A stretch of DNA of 60,000 bases from Strigamia acuminata (taxonomy: Eukaryota; Arthropoda; Chilopoda; Geophilomorpha; Linotaeniidae), in the NCBI GenBank assembly GCA_949358305.1, contig OX442315.1:24456427-24516426 (forward strand). Direction: 5' to 3'. Under the pieces are notes generated by a model that saw only the letters and a program-made list of their open reading frames with translations, was not told the DNA's origin and ran no database searches. Below are positions 1 to 9,078 of this stretch, in pieces (positions within the stretch are counted from its first letter, which is position 1; the number at the start of each line of letters is the position of its first letter). The position numbers were made by a program, and so were the translations under genes.

Positions 1-725
1 ATTTTTGGATCGTTTAAGTTTTGTGGAAAACACTTCAGAAAATTTTCATCAGGTAAATTTTGTGGAAAATCCCACGGAAATCTTGTTGATATAACTCCAT
101 TACTGGGTTTGTAACCGATACTAACACGAGTAGCACTACTACACGGAGTTATATTACTAGGATTTCTAAGTGGGCTCCGGCATTGGTCACGTTTTACTTT
201 CTTTAGTTTAAAACTGCACGGAGATTGGCTTGGTTCATGTTTCTCTTTTATCAGTTCTTTACTAAGCGAAGTTTTGCTCAATTCAGATGTTACTTTTCCG
301 GATTTTTCGCGTTTCTTTTTCTTTTTCGTTTGTTCGCTACTAAGAGCTGATTTATGGAATCTCCACAAATACACAGGTATATAAATCAAGCAACCAGATA
401 CGACGATCACAGTAGCAGCTCCCACGATTTCACCAGCAAATAAATTCAGAATAACTAACCCGAACACCATCAGCAAAATCAAAAAAATAAATGCAAAAAT
501 GTCAGGGTTGACAAGACATATCAATAAAATAATAATCCATGTCCATCCGCAAGTCAAAGTCGTTTGAAAATGGCTAATTCCTATAGATTGTGGCAGCAGC
601 CCTGTAACCCTATCTAAAATAAACGTTTAGTAAGGCTTCACTAAATACATAAGGAAATTTTGATTTAAAAACTTACCCCACACTTCAACCCACGATGGGC
701 TGTCCAAGAACGGTGTTTCTGTCAT
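1..725 (-). CDS. two-pass membrane protein of the local tandem family, truncated by the window edge
   Basis: Two exons are visible: 677-725 (starts MTETPF) and 1-613, which stays open to the window edge, so the C-terminus is missing. The intron (614-676) has GTAAGT...TTTTAG ends. Exon 2 carries a Gly-Trp-Thr-Trp motif, then a hydrophobic segment running into an Asn-Pro-Asp motif, then two more hydrophobic stretches ending near Tyr-Ile-Pro-Val-Tyr. After these comes a long hydrophilic tail rich in Lys, Ser and Pro. The layout (aromatic motif, hydrophobic, x-Pro-x-x-Phe, hydrophobic) matches the shorter copies at 2.7, 4.0, 5.4, 6.7 and 8.2 kb, so I place it in the same family. It is the longest member because of its tail. 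Function unknown; a membrane location is inferred from hydrophobicity only. Confidence 0.7.
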
Positions 726-894
726 CTACTGTACCCCTTAATTAATATCACTACTTCATATTTGAGTTTGTACTTTTTTCATTTTTCCACAACCAAGCGC
801 AAACACCACGGATCAATTATGCAATTAGAGTTATAACACCGGTAATAAAAAATAAAAGAAAAAGTAAACGCACAATAGTTAAAAATGCCAGGTC

Positions 895-1086
895 TTAATA
901 AATAAGATAAATATACCTTATATGTTTATTTTTTTGAAAAGAAATGTTTTTGGAACTTAAAATTTTATGTGCCTCATTTTTTTTAAGTAACAATCCACGA
1001 TCCGTAGCTATAGTTACCGTATATTGTACACATCGTATCTTGTAAAAAGAAATATGTAATAATGTCAGATGTTTTACAGAAGCCAT
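895..1086 (-). pseudogene. diverged remnant of the secreted-peptide gene found in the 4.3-8.7 kb repeat units
   Basis: On the minus strand the segment GTAACTATAGCTACG (near 1005-1025), followed by TTGTTACTT and an A-run, matches the exon-1 core of the peptide genes at 4.8, 6.1 and 7.4 kb. The downstream CQLKITELGEK exon seen in those copies is absent here. An open frame of 63 codons starting ATGGCTTCTGTA exists, but its product resembles the other copies only across Thr-Val-Thr-Ile-Ala. I read it as an old, partial copy; a short functional gene cannot be excluded. Confidence 0.35.
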
Positions 1087-1203
1087 AATTACAGATTATT
1101 GATTATACGGAATTTTAAGCTGTGATCAGGGTTTATTTTTGATAATACCAACTTTTCGACTCCAACCAATGGGAATACAACTGCACTGATTCAGCCCAAT
1201 ATA

Positions 1204-1969
1204 CAGGGTGTTCTAAAAGTCTGTATCCCTCCAAATATTTCCTGAGCAATTGCATCTAGGCCAATTTTGATGAAGCGATCGTGTAGTAAGTTGGGTGAGA
1301 GCAATCCAATGATGTCATCAAATTTGACCTTGAAGGTCATTTTCAAGGTCATTCATTTGCTAACTTCTAAACCAATCAGGTTAGAGCAAAAAAGTCAATC
1401 ACAAAGTTGTAGAGCACCATCAAATTAGTACTATCCAATTTATCTTAGTCATCTTAAGTTAAATGTTTTCTTTTTAAAAAGGAGACAAATCAGCTGAAAT
1501 AAAGCCAGCCATTGTGACAAAACTTAAATTTCTATTAGAAAAATACTGAATTACTTAAATAAACGTATTCAAATGTGCATTATTGTGCAAGTAAACAAGA
1601 AAAACCACTGCCTTTTTTTAATGCTTCAATAATTATTTTATCACAAGAATAAAAAATTTCATTTTGCGGATTTTTTTGTCTGATTTGCCTCCTTTTTAAA
1701 AAGAAAACATTTAACTTAAGATGACTAAGATAAATTGGATTGTACTAATTTGATGGTGCTCTTCAACTTTGTAATTGACTTTTTTGCTCTAACCTGATTG
1801 GTTTAGAAGTTAGCAAGTGAATGACCTTAAAAATGACCTTCAAGGTCAAATTTGATAACGTCATTGGATTGCTCTCACCCAACTTACTATACGATCGCTT
1901 CATCAAAATTGGCCTAGATGCAATTGCTCAGAAAATATTTGGAGGGGTGCAGACTTTTAGAACACCCTG
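1204..1969. mobile_element. non-autonomous DNA transposon (MITE/foldback type) with about 290-bp terminal inverted repeats
   Basis: The left end reads CAGGGTGTTCTAAAAGTCTG and the right end is its reverse complement. The inverted similarity continues inward for about 290 bases (about 1204-1493 against 1680-1969) with only scattered mismatches, leaving a unique centre of about 185 bases. Both ends are flanked by TA (1202-1203 and 1970-1971), the target duplication of the Tc1/mariner superfamily, and CAGGGTG-type ends are common in that group. No transposase frame is present, so it would need a partner element in trans. Confidence 0.9.
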
Positions 1970-1971
1970 TA

Positions 1972-2687
1972 TAATCTAATTACCACTGCACACATGCACA
2001 CAACCATATTTCCCTTCACGAACACACTCGGCTTTATAAGTAAAGTCCAGTTTCGCTACTAAATGTGGACCATCTACCCCATACTTCGCATTGTGAAATA
2101 TTTCCCCATTGGTTGTTCAGCAGAGCAGAATGCTCATTAGATGGCTTCATACACTAGTCAAATTTTAGCCTTTGGCACAAAACCATGTGATGTTGACATT
2201 GATCTTATTAAAGATTAAAAACCCTACAAGTACAAACCACAAAAATTGTGATCACAATAAAAACGACCATAAACAAAGCCAGCACAATGAGAATGACAAT
2301 AGTTCAACCAAAAACCTCCACCTTGCCTAGTATGTCCAAATCAACTAGCAAACAAATCAGCAAATCCAGCAAATCAGCAATCAAGACATGGAAGACTTTA
2401 AGCTGTTTTGTCTTTTCCGGTGTTAATACTTTTCTTGGTACAGTGTAACCTTTCGGATTGAATTAGTTACTCAAAAGATTTATTGTTTTTCAATTTTTTT
2501 ATTTTGAAAAATAAATTATTATTCCACGAAAAATAGATTTTTTTTTTAAATTGTTACTTTGTCCAGGTTTTTACAAAAATCAGTTTGCATGAAACAAGTT
2601 AAAAATTAAACTTTGACAATGTCAAAATATTCAATTTGTTTTAACAGTTAAATATAATAAAATTTGTGCTCGACACAACCGATGATT
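1972..2687. other. gap holding at most a decayed membrane-protein copy
   Basis: No convincing gene. On the minus strand, about 2200-2400 encodes a strongly hydrophobic stretch interrupted by a stop (…Glu-Val-Phe-Gly-stop-Thr-Ile-Val-Ile-Leu…). Its order of residues weakly recalls the Asp-Pro-x-Val-Phe plus hydrophobic segment of the family. This may be a dead copy, but the match is too weak to be sure. The rest is AT-rich, with nothing recognisable. Confidence 0.3.
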
Positions 2688-3077
2688 TCAGCCACGATCA
2701 CTTAAACGTTCTCCATTGGCGTACCTTGGGAGTCCGTTTAGCTTGAAAGTTGCATCACTTAAATTTTTGTTTGGTACACTGAGTGTACTTTCATTTTCGT
2801 AGGCCAAACCACGAGGGTATCTCATCAAAAGACAAAGAGGTATATAAAATATGAAAATACATATAATCATTAAGGTAGAAAACAGTGCGAAGGTATCGGT
2901 AAATATAATTGAAAGCAGAATAAACGGAATAAACATTAAAGAGAAAATAACTCGAAAAACTTCTGGGTCAAAAACAAGTATGACAATAATTGTAACCCAA
3001 GTCCAAATAGTATTAAAAATTGACGTCAAATCGCAAAGAGCACTGAGTATGGGGTCTAGATATACTAATGATAACAC
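2688..3077 (-). CDS. short two-pass membrane protein of the local tandem family; 5' end unresolved
   Basis: An open frame encodes Trp-Thr-Trp, a hydrophobic segment ending in Phe-Asp-Pro-Glu-Val-Phe, two further hydrophobic stretches, then a short polar tail ending …LSDRG. This matches the 1-725 gene and especially the 4026-4410 gene. The frame has no ATG near its beginning (position 3077 is GTG), so a first coding exon probably lies upstream. An ATG-containing fragment at 3341-3365 cannot be joined in frame with confidence. The stop is at 2688-2690. Function unknown. Confidence 0.6.
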   Translation of the reverse strand: MLSLVYLDPILSALCDLTSIFNTIWTWVTIIVILVFDPEVFRVIFSLMFIPFILLSIIFTDTFALFSTLMIICIFIFYIPLCLLMRYPRGLAYENESTLSVPNKNLSDATFKLNGLPRYANGERLSDRG

Positions 3078-3183
3078 AAAATTGAATTAATTAATGCATA
3101 ATTAAATATAATTAAATATAACCACCGGCAAGTTCCGTTGCCATTGCAGCTGTACGTTTAATTTTCTTTTTTTCTTTTCTCAA

Positions 3184-3365
3184 CTAGTCGTAAACATCGT
3201 CATTATTCTCAATCAACATTAATTGTGAAATAAACGCTATGACCGGTAATATGAAAGAAAAGATAATAATAATTATTAGTACTGGTAAATAAATATAGCA
3301 AAGCCTACCCATCCGGAACCAGAAGCAGTTTTGCTCAGCATAGTTTGGTTCATTTCATTTAACAT
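3184..3365 (-). pseudogene. truncated, frameshifted copy of the small membrane-protein gene
   Basis: The minus strand reads Met-Leu-Ser-Lys-Thr-Ala-Ser-Gly-Ser-Gly-Trp (from 3341), matching the MASQxxSGxGW start of the copies at 5.5, 6.9 and 8.4 kb. The frame then stops. In another frame the hydrophobic region resumes as YLPVLIIIIIFSFILPVIAF and ends in a short acidic tail at 3184. Relative to its sisters it lacks the segment around the Asp-Pro motif and is shifted by one frame. A 42-codon frame starting inside the shifted part exists and could in principle be translated. Confidence 0.5.
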
Positions 3366-4025
3366 CGCTAATTTGTAAAAAAATCTATATAGAACTTTCT
3401 TTTTCTCTTTTTCTTTTTCTTTTTTTTAGGAAATAATATTTTTGAAACTTGAAAATTTTGTAAAGAACAATTTTTTTTCCATTTTCGCAACAATGCGATG
3501 AGTACATGATGTAACAATTTGGCTCCGCGGATGTATAAACTAGCGGTGAAGAGAAGTACTGCGAAGCTAGTGTTTAATTTTCACTGACATCACTGTTCCT
3601 TCAAAAATAAATTGCCAGCCCAAATAACCTCAAATAAAACAAACCAAATAAAAGAAAAAACAACTTTTATTTTTGTTATGTATATGTGAGATTCATTTAC
3701 AACTGTTTATTTATCTAATCTCGGGCGCTTTGCTGCAGCTAGAGATTTGTGATTAATGCTGAGAAAATATTCAAAATTCAATTCACAAAACTCGAAACCA
3801 TTGTAATAAATCGACATTTAAATAGATACAAAACAAAGTCTGAGCACACATCAACTGCCACCGATGGAATTGTGCACAATTCTTGTTTGCCTGCTTATTA
3901 AACGGTAGTCCATACTTGGAAGCAACAAAATTTTATGCAATACATCGTTCTTGTATTTACTTCTTATTTTGCCCTTACGGAATCGATGCTGGCTTCTGCG
4001 ACATTTCCCCCCTTGGATTCAGTTA
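3366..4025. other. no gene recognised
   Basis: Mixed AT-rich sequence with short pyrimidine tracts (for example TTTTTCTCTTTTTC near 3400). Open frames here are short and resemble nothing in the neighbouring families. It probably holds 5' flanking sequence of the degenerate copy and 3' flanking sequence of the 4026-4410 gene. Confidence 0.4.
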
Positions 4026-4410
4026 CTACACTAAACAAGATATTGAATCGTCATCTTTAACCTTTTCGGGGGGTTTTCGTTCCATGAAATGCACAGGTAA
4101 GTAGAGAGCAACACCGAAAGCAAACAAAAAAGTTGCAGGTATTCCGAACGTTTCAAAAAATAAATTAGTAACAATTATTAGCGGAAGAATCAGAAGAGTT
4201 AATATCTGTCCAAACACTTTAGGGTCGTAAAAAAGAAGCAAACAAACTGCCACCCATACCCATTGGGTGTATAGGACAGTGAATGGGAAATACACCAATA
4301 ACAAAACCAAAACTTGGCTGAAAAGATAAACTTCTATTAATACTTAGTTAAATATGAGGGTAAAATTAATATCAAATGAAAACTTACTAATGCATTCTAT
4401 TTGTCTCCAT
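4026..4410 (-). CDS. 104-residue two-pass membrane protein of the local tandem family
   Basis: Two exons, 4388-4410 (METNRMH) and 4026-4317, are joined across an intron with GTAAGT and TTTTCAG ends; the frame is continuous and gives 104 residues. After a short start come a hydrophobic stretch, Gln-Trp-Val-Trp, a hydrophobic segment with Phe-Tyr-Asp-Pro-Lys-Val-Phe, a second hydrophobic pair ending in Leu-Tyr-Leu-Pro-Val, and a charged tail. The first exon is repeated at about 5663-5691 and 7012-7040. This is the best-supported intact member with the long form of the N-terminus. It has no enzyme motif; function unknown. Confidence 0.7.
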
Positions 4411-4672
4411 ATCCTTTCAATTTTAACTGTGCCCTTAATTTAAATTTAAATTGCTAGGTATACTATTAAAGAATGCATTTCATTTTTAGATTCTGCAGAC
4501 AGATGTAAATGGTACGCATACCGGTATGTCGTCTATCAATTGTGAAGAGAGATCCTTAAATATTAAGAGTAAAAAGAATTAATTGAAACCACCATGATAA
4601 ATCCGGCACCTATAATCTGTATCTTGATGCCAAAATCCAACTGAAAAACTTAACAAATACAAAAAATGGAAT

Positions 4673-4939
4673 TTAATATTTGAATTTGGCATCAAGATAT
4701 CTGGTGCAGACCGTAGAAATTGTTTTCTCACCAAGTTCGGTAATCTTGAGTTGACACTGATAATTTAGAATATCAAACAAATTTTAATCGAATAATACCT
4801 TACATTTTTTTATTTTTTCGAACTTAAAAACTTTTTGTAGCCACACTTGATCGTGTGAGCCACCGATTTTTTCCAAAGTAACAATGTAATGCGTAGCTAT
4901 AGTTACCATACACAGCAACATACATAAACATTTGCTCAT
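4673..4939 (-). CDS. 74-residue predicted secreted peptide, intact copy
   Basis: Exon 1 (4799-4939) starts MSKCLCMLLCM, a hydrophobic Cys-rich leader that looks like a signal peptide, and continues through VTLEKIGG and FKFEKIKKCK. Exon 2 (4673-4756) encodes CQLKITELGEK and ends …DAKFKY. Both join in phase 0 over a 42-base intron (GTATTA…TATCAG). Two sister copies (5996-6257 and 7262-7518) keep exon 2 almost unchanged but have lost the exon-1 frame and this donor, which argues that this copy is the functional one. The mature peptide would be small and basic with clustered cysteines. I recognise no family. The start could instead be an in-frame ATG four codons upstream. Confidence 0.5.
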
Positions 4940-5376
4940 TTCAACACTCATTAGAGATTTGGGTGAGGAATACAAATTTATTTTCAACTATTTTGTTTTT
5001 ACTGTCGTTTCTCAAGCTAAAAAAGATTTGTACCCCATCGTAAAATGTGTGTTTGTGTACTTATGATTCAAAAATCGCAAAACTTGTATATTATATACCA
5101 AGAGATGTTTCTTGTGTTTTACAGACATTTTGAGCCTCGCCGCGAAGCCGCTTGTCAACATTTTTCTGAGTATCATGTCATAATCGGAAAGAGAAAAAAT
5201 AAAAATTCAAATGATTGGGTTTTGAAAGCACACACCAATTGTCATTTTAATCTACAAGCACATTTTTTGCATCAACCAACAGTAGTAAATACTATACTAT
5301 ACTACATTCCGTGCCTTTTGCACCGAAGCCGGCAACGGATTGACTTTTTGTATTCTTATTTCAAATCCATACAAAT

Positions 5377-5541
5377 TTAAAAATTCTGAGCAACTAATGT
5401 TTTGAGTACAAATAAAAGCATAATTAGAAGAATTATAGCGGGAAAACAAAAAATAAGTATAAAAAGCACAGGGTCAAAAAGAAATAGCATTAAAACTGCA
5501 GAAGCTATCCATCCATAACCTGATATCACTTGACTTGCCAT
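5377..5541 (-). CDS. 54-residue small membrane protein of the local tandem family
   Basis: A short frame starting MASQVISGYGW, followed by a hydrophobic segment containing Phe-Asp-Pro-Val-Leu-Phe and a second hydrophobic run, ends after 54 residues. It closely matches the copies at 6693 and 8200. An acceptor (TTTCATCAG) lies 18 bases before the ATG, so the leader is probably spliced. An upstream exon at 5663-5691 (MNTDTNTMH) ends in GTAAGT but would join out of frame, so I start at the internal ATG. The protein is little more than two membrane helices and is shorter than the 8200 copy because it stops before the Cys-containing tail. Function unknown. Confidence 0.55.
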   Translation of the reverse strand: MASQVISGYGWIASAVLMLFLFDPVLFILIFCFPAIILLIMLLFVLKTLVAQNF

Positions 5542-5995
5542 TTATATTGATATCGGCACTGATGAAAAAAACCAAAGTTTCATTTCAATTTCAATATAAA
5601 AATAAAAATAATTCCACAAACTTACTATGATGGTAAACTTGATATATTTAATTAAAACTTACTAATGCATTGTATTGGTATCCGTATTCATTTCAATTTT
5701 AACTGTGCCCTTAATTTAAATTAAATTGCTATGTCGATAAAGACTACATTTTATTTTTATTTTCTGCAATCAGGTGTAAATGGTAAATATCATCAATCAT
5801 TTGTGAAATGAAACCTTAACTTTGAAGAAGAAAGACGATTACTTTCAACCACCATGATAAATTCAGCCACTATGGTCTATGCCCAGTATTCTGATGCCAA
5901 AATCAAACTGAAAAACTCAACTAACACACGAGTTTTAAAAATAATAACAGCTAATGACACTATATTCACTTGTCTGTGTGTCAAAAAAATGGAAT

Positions 5996-6257
5996 TTAAT
6001 GTTTGAATCTGGCATCAAGATACAAGGCGTAGACTTTATAAACAGTTTTCTCACCGAGTTTGGTAATCTTGAGTTGACACTGATAATTTAGAATATCAAA
6101 TTTTAATCGATTAATTCCTTACATTTTTTTTATTTTTTCGAACTTAAAAACTTTGTAACCACACTTGATCGTGTGAGTCACCGATTTTTTCCAAAGTAAC
6201 AATGTAATGCACAGCTATAGTTACCGTACATAGCAACACGCATAAACATTTGCTCAT
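5996..6257 (-). pseudogene. broken second copy of the secreted-peptide gene
   Basis: It carries the same MSKCLC leader and VTLEKIG core as the 4673-4939 copy, but two bases are missing near the codon pair for Gln-Lys, so the frame ends at Trp-Leu-Gln-Ser-Phe-stop. The splice donor used in the intact copy (GGTATT) reads GGAATT here. Exon 2 (CQLKITKLGEK … FKH) is still well preserved. Most likely a pseudogene, unless a different donor such as GTAACT after the leader is used. Confidence 0.5.
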
Positions 6258-6692
6258 TTCTACACTCGTCAGAGATTTGGTTGAGGAATAAGAAATTATT
6301 TTTAACTATTTTGTTTTTACTGTCGTTTCTCAACCTAAAAAAGATTCGTCCCCCATCGTAAAATGTGTGTTTGTGTACTTATGATTCAAAAATCGCAAAA
6401 CTTGTACATTTTATACAAAGAGATGTTTTTCGTGTTTTACAGACATTTTGAGCCTCGCCGCGAAGCCGCTTGTCAACATTTTTCTGAGTATCATGTCATA
6501 ATCGGAAAGAGAAAAAAAAAATTCAAATGATTGGGGTTTGAAAGCACACACAAATTGTCATTTTAATTTACAAGCACATTTTTTGCATTAACCAACAGTA
6601 GTAAATACTATACTATACTGTATTCCGTGCCTTTTGCACCGAAGCCGGCAACGGACTGACTTTTTGTATTCTTATTTCAAATCCATACAAAT

Positions 6693-7040
6693 TTAAAAAT
6701 GGTTTAATCTCAGAGCAACAAATATTCTGAGTACAGCAAGAAGCATGAATAGAAGAATTGTAACGGGAAAACACAAAATAAGTATAAAAAACAATGGGTC
6801 AAGAAGAAATAGCATTAAAGCTCCAAAATATATCCATCCAGAACCTGATATCACTTGACTTGCCATGAATATTAATATAACACTGATAAAAAAACCAAAG
6901 TTTCATTTCAATTTCAATATAAAAATAAAAATAATTCCACAAACTTACTTGTAGCGAGCTCGAAATACAGTAAATATGATGGTATACTTGATACATTTAA
7001 TTAAAACTTACTAATGTATTCTATTTGTATCCGTATCCAT
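6693..7040 (-). CDS. small membrane protein of the local tandem family (57 or 72 residues)
   Basis: The main exon (6693-6882) encodes MASQVISGSGW, a hydrophobic segment with Leu-Leu-Asp-Pro-Leu-Phe-Phe and a second hydrophobic run. An upstream exon (7012-7040, MDTDTNRIH, donor GTAAGT) joins through the acceptor at 6883 in the correct frame, giving a 72-residue protein. Starting at the internal ATG (6866) gives 57 residues. It is a near twin of the 5377-5541 gene. Function unknown; two membrane-spanning helices are predicted by eye. Confidence 0.55.
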
Positions 7041-7261
7041 TTCAATTTTAATTGTGCCCTTAATTTAAATTAACAAAACCTTAACTTTTAAGAAGAAAAA
7101 CGATTACTTTCAACCACCATGATAAATACAGCAATTACGGTCTATGCCCAATATCCCAATGCCAAAATCAAACTGAAAAACACAACTAACACACGAGTTT
7201 TTAAAATAAATAACAGCTAATGACACTATATTCACTTGTCTGTGTGTGCAAAAAATGGAAA

Positions 7262-7518
7262 TTAATGTTTGAATCTGGCATCAAGATACATGGCATAGAC
7301 TTTACAAACAGTTTTCTCACCGAGTTCGGTAATCTTGAGTTGACACTGATAATTTAGAATATCAAATTTTAATCGATTAATTCCTTACATTTTTTTTTCT
7401 TGAACTTAAAAACTTTGTAGCCACACTTGATCGTGTTAGCCGCCCAATTTTCCAAAGTAACAATGCAATGCATAGCTATAGTTACCGCACATGGTAACAT
7501 ATATAAACATTTGCCCAT
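7262..7518 (-). pseudogene. broken third copy of the secreted-peptide gene
   Basis: The leader (MGKCLYMLPCA) and exon 2 (CQLKITELGEK … DARFKH) are recognisable. A two-base deletion after VTLEN changes the frame through the middle of exon 1, and the donor present in the first copy is mutated (GGAATT). Exon 2 stays nearly identical to its sisters. Probably non-functional. Confidence 0.45.
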
Positions 7519-7752
7519 TTCTTGCATCTTTTTCTTCCATCATCAGATCTTTGAGTGAAAAATAAAAACTTATTTTCAACTATTTTCTTTTTACTGTTGT
7601 TTATCTGTTGTTTAACTGTATTCGACCCTCAGCTAAAATGTGTTAGTGCTTATGGCTCAAAAATCGCAAAACTTGTACGGTTTTAAACGAAGAGAAGATG
7701 TTTCTCGTGTTTTACTGCCATTTTGAGCCTCGCCGTGTAACCACTTGTCGAC

Positions 7753-7967
7753 CTGTTTTTAAATACTGTAGTCCAGGACTTTTTCCACTCGTGACCACTT
7801 TTCGCCCTAGAATTTTTGACGCGACCACGGGTAGATAGGTGTATATACAAATCAAACATGTTTCGCGACCCGGGTACATACATACTTCTAAGTATATACA
7901 ATATACACAAATCAAACATTTTCGTGACCCCATATGGGATCGCAACACAGTTTAAGAATCCCAGCCG
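7753..7967. mobile_element. 215-bp hAT-like MITE insertion
   Basis: The two sister repeat units read straight through at 5152 and 6472 (…CTTGTCAACATTTTT…), whereas this unit has 215 extra bases bounded by TTGTCGAC (7745-7752) and TAGTCGAC (7968-7975). That is an 8-bp target duplication with one mismatch, as hAT elements make. The right end on the minus strand (CTGGGATTCTTAAACTGTG, then TCGCGACC/GGGGTCACGAA-like sequence) has the typical look of hAT MITE ends. The left end matches it only loosely. No coding capacity. Confidence 0.7.
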
Positions 7968-8010
7968 TAGTCGACATTTTTCTAACAAGTACAAGTAAGC
8001 GTCACGTCAT

Positions 8011-8092
8011 ATCAAAAAGATAATCAAAAAGATAATCAAAAAGATAATCAAAAAGATAATCAAAAAGATAATCAAAAAGATAATCAAAAAGA
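8011..8092. repeat. 12-bp tandem repeat, about 7 copies
   Basis: The unit ATCAAAAAGATA is repeated nearly perfectly about seven times. The sister units have only a short ATAATCGGAAAGAGAAAAA at this place, so the array grew after the duplication. No coding role is seen. Confidence 0.9.
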
Positions 8093-8199
8093 ACGATTAA
8101 AATAAAAATTCAAATCACTGGGGTTTGACAGTACTGTCATTTTAATTTATAATAAAGCATATTTTTTGCATCAGCCAATAGTAGTAAACATTAAAATAT

Positions 8200-8451
8200 T
8201 TATGCTGATGTCTTTCCGCAATTTGGGCATTGTTGCTCGCCATTGTTATTACTTGGCCTACTTCCAAATCCAAACAAACTTAGAAATGCATTAATCATAT
8301 AAGCAAATATATAAAGTATATCAAAAAATATAATTAGAATAATTAGAATGGGAAAAAGCAAAATAAGTATAAAAAGCCCAGGGTCGAATAAAAATAAAAA
8401 AATAAGTCCAATACACATCCATCCGCAGCCAGATGCCGCTTGACTTGCCAT
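8200..8451 (-). CDS. 83-residue small membrane protein with Cys-x-x-Cys tail, local tandem family
   Basis: Starts MASQAASGCGW, then a hydrophobic segment with Phe-Asp-Pro-Gly-Leu-Phe, a long second hydrophobic stretch, Gly-Phe-Gly, and a hydrophilic tail ending Gln-Cys-Pro-Asn-Cys-Gly-Lys. This is the fullest member of the short form. The leader is probably spliced: a donor (GTAAGT) at about 8540 and an acceptor (TTTTTTTCGTCAG) just before the ATG bound an intron. A frame continues upstream of the ATG (MKLCFF…), but it overlaps that putative intron, so I use the MASQ start. The single Cys pair could bind metal in a dimer or be lipid-modified; this is speculation. Confidence 0.65.
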   Translation of the reverse strand: MASQAASGCGWMCIGLIFLFLFDPGLFILILLFPILIILIIFFDILYIFAYMINAFLSLFGFGSRPSNNNGEQQCPNCGKTSA

Positions 8452-9078
8452 TGATATTGGTGCCGGCACTGACGAAAAAAAGCAAAGTTTCATTTCAATT
8501 TCAATATAAAAATAAAAATGATTCTAACAAACTTACTTGTAGTGAGCTCAAAATAGAGTAAACCTTTACACAAGACAAAGGATCTGAACTCTCTTCAATC
8601 AGTCTAGTATTTCTGGTATTACTGTACCGGTAGTCTAAAAATTAGTTTTATTTCGTTTCATTTTTTAATTCAAGTGTACCTTTAACTTAAAAATTTGTGA
8701 TCCGTATTTGGCCGTCGGAATCGTTATGCGATCCACAGCTCCTGCGACGTATCGCATGATGTACAAATGTGATTTTTAAAACTTAATATATTTGTTTTAC
8801 TAAAACCATCGTGCATATACACAACGTATATACCGGCTAGATAAACTGTACACAACAAATTTTACATATGAATGTTTACGTTGCCGGATCTAAGCCAAAA
8901 TGCAACAATGAGAAGAGAGAGAGAAAGTTCGTGCGGAATAACAATACAACTTAAAAACCGATAAAACATCTTTAAATAAATTTAATTAGCTTCACTAACC
9001 TCAGATCATCCATTTCTCCGTACAAAATAGACTCAATTCCTTAACCATCGATTTATTCTCGTAAATCCATAGTTTATT
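8452..9078. other. 5' flank of the last cluster gene and 3' flank of ASTE1
   Basis: Contains the probable 5' UTR exon of the 8200-8451 gene and a decayed version of the METNRMH-type exon (about 8640-8680). Beyond about 8700 there is no similarity to the cluster, which marks its right edge. Nothing else recognised. Confidence 0.4.

Noticed and set aside
2248-2448. Plus-strand Thr/Ser/Lys-rich frame of 66 codons
   Set aside because: Antisense to a hydrophobic minus-strand stretch that resembles the membrane-protein family; low-complexity composition.
3883-4104. Plus-strand 73-codon frame
   Set aside because: Overlaps the 3' end of the better supported minus-strand membrane-protein gene and has no similarity to anything.
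5045-5380. Plus-strand 111-codon frame
   Set aside because: The sister units at 6364-6700 and about 7640 carry the same DNA with indels that break this frame, so it is not under coding constraint.
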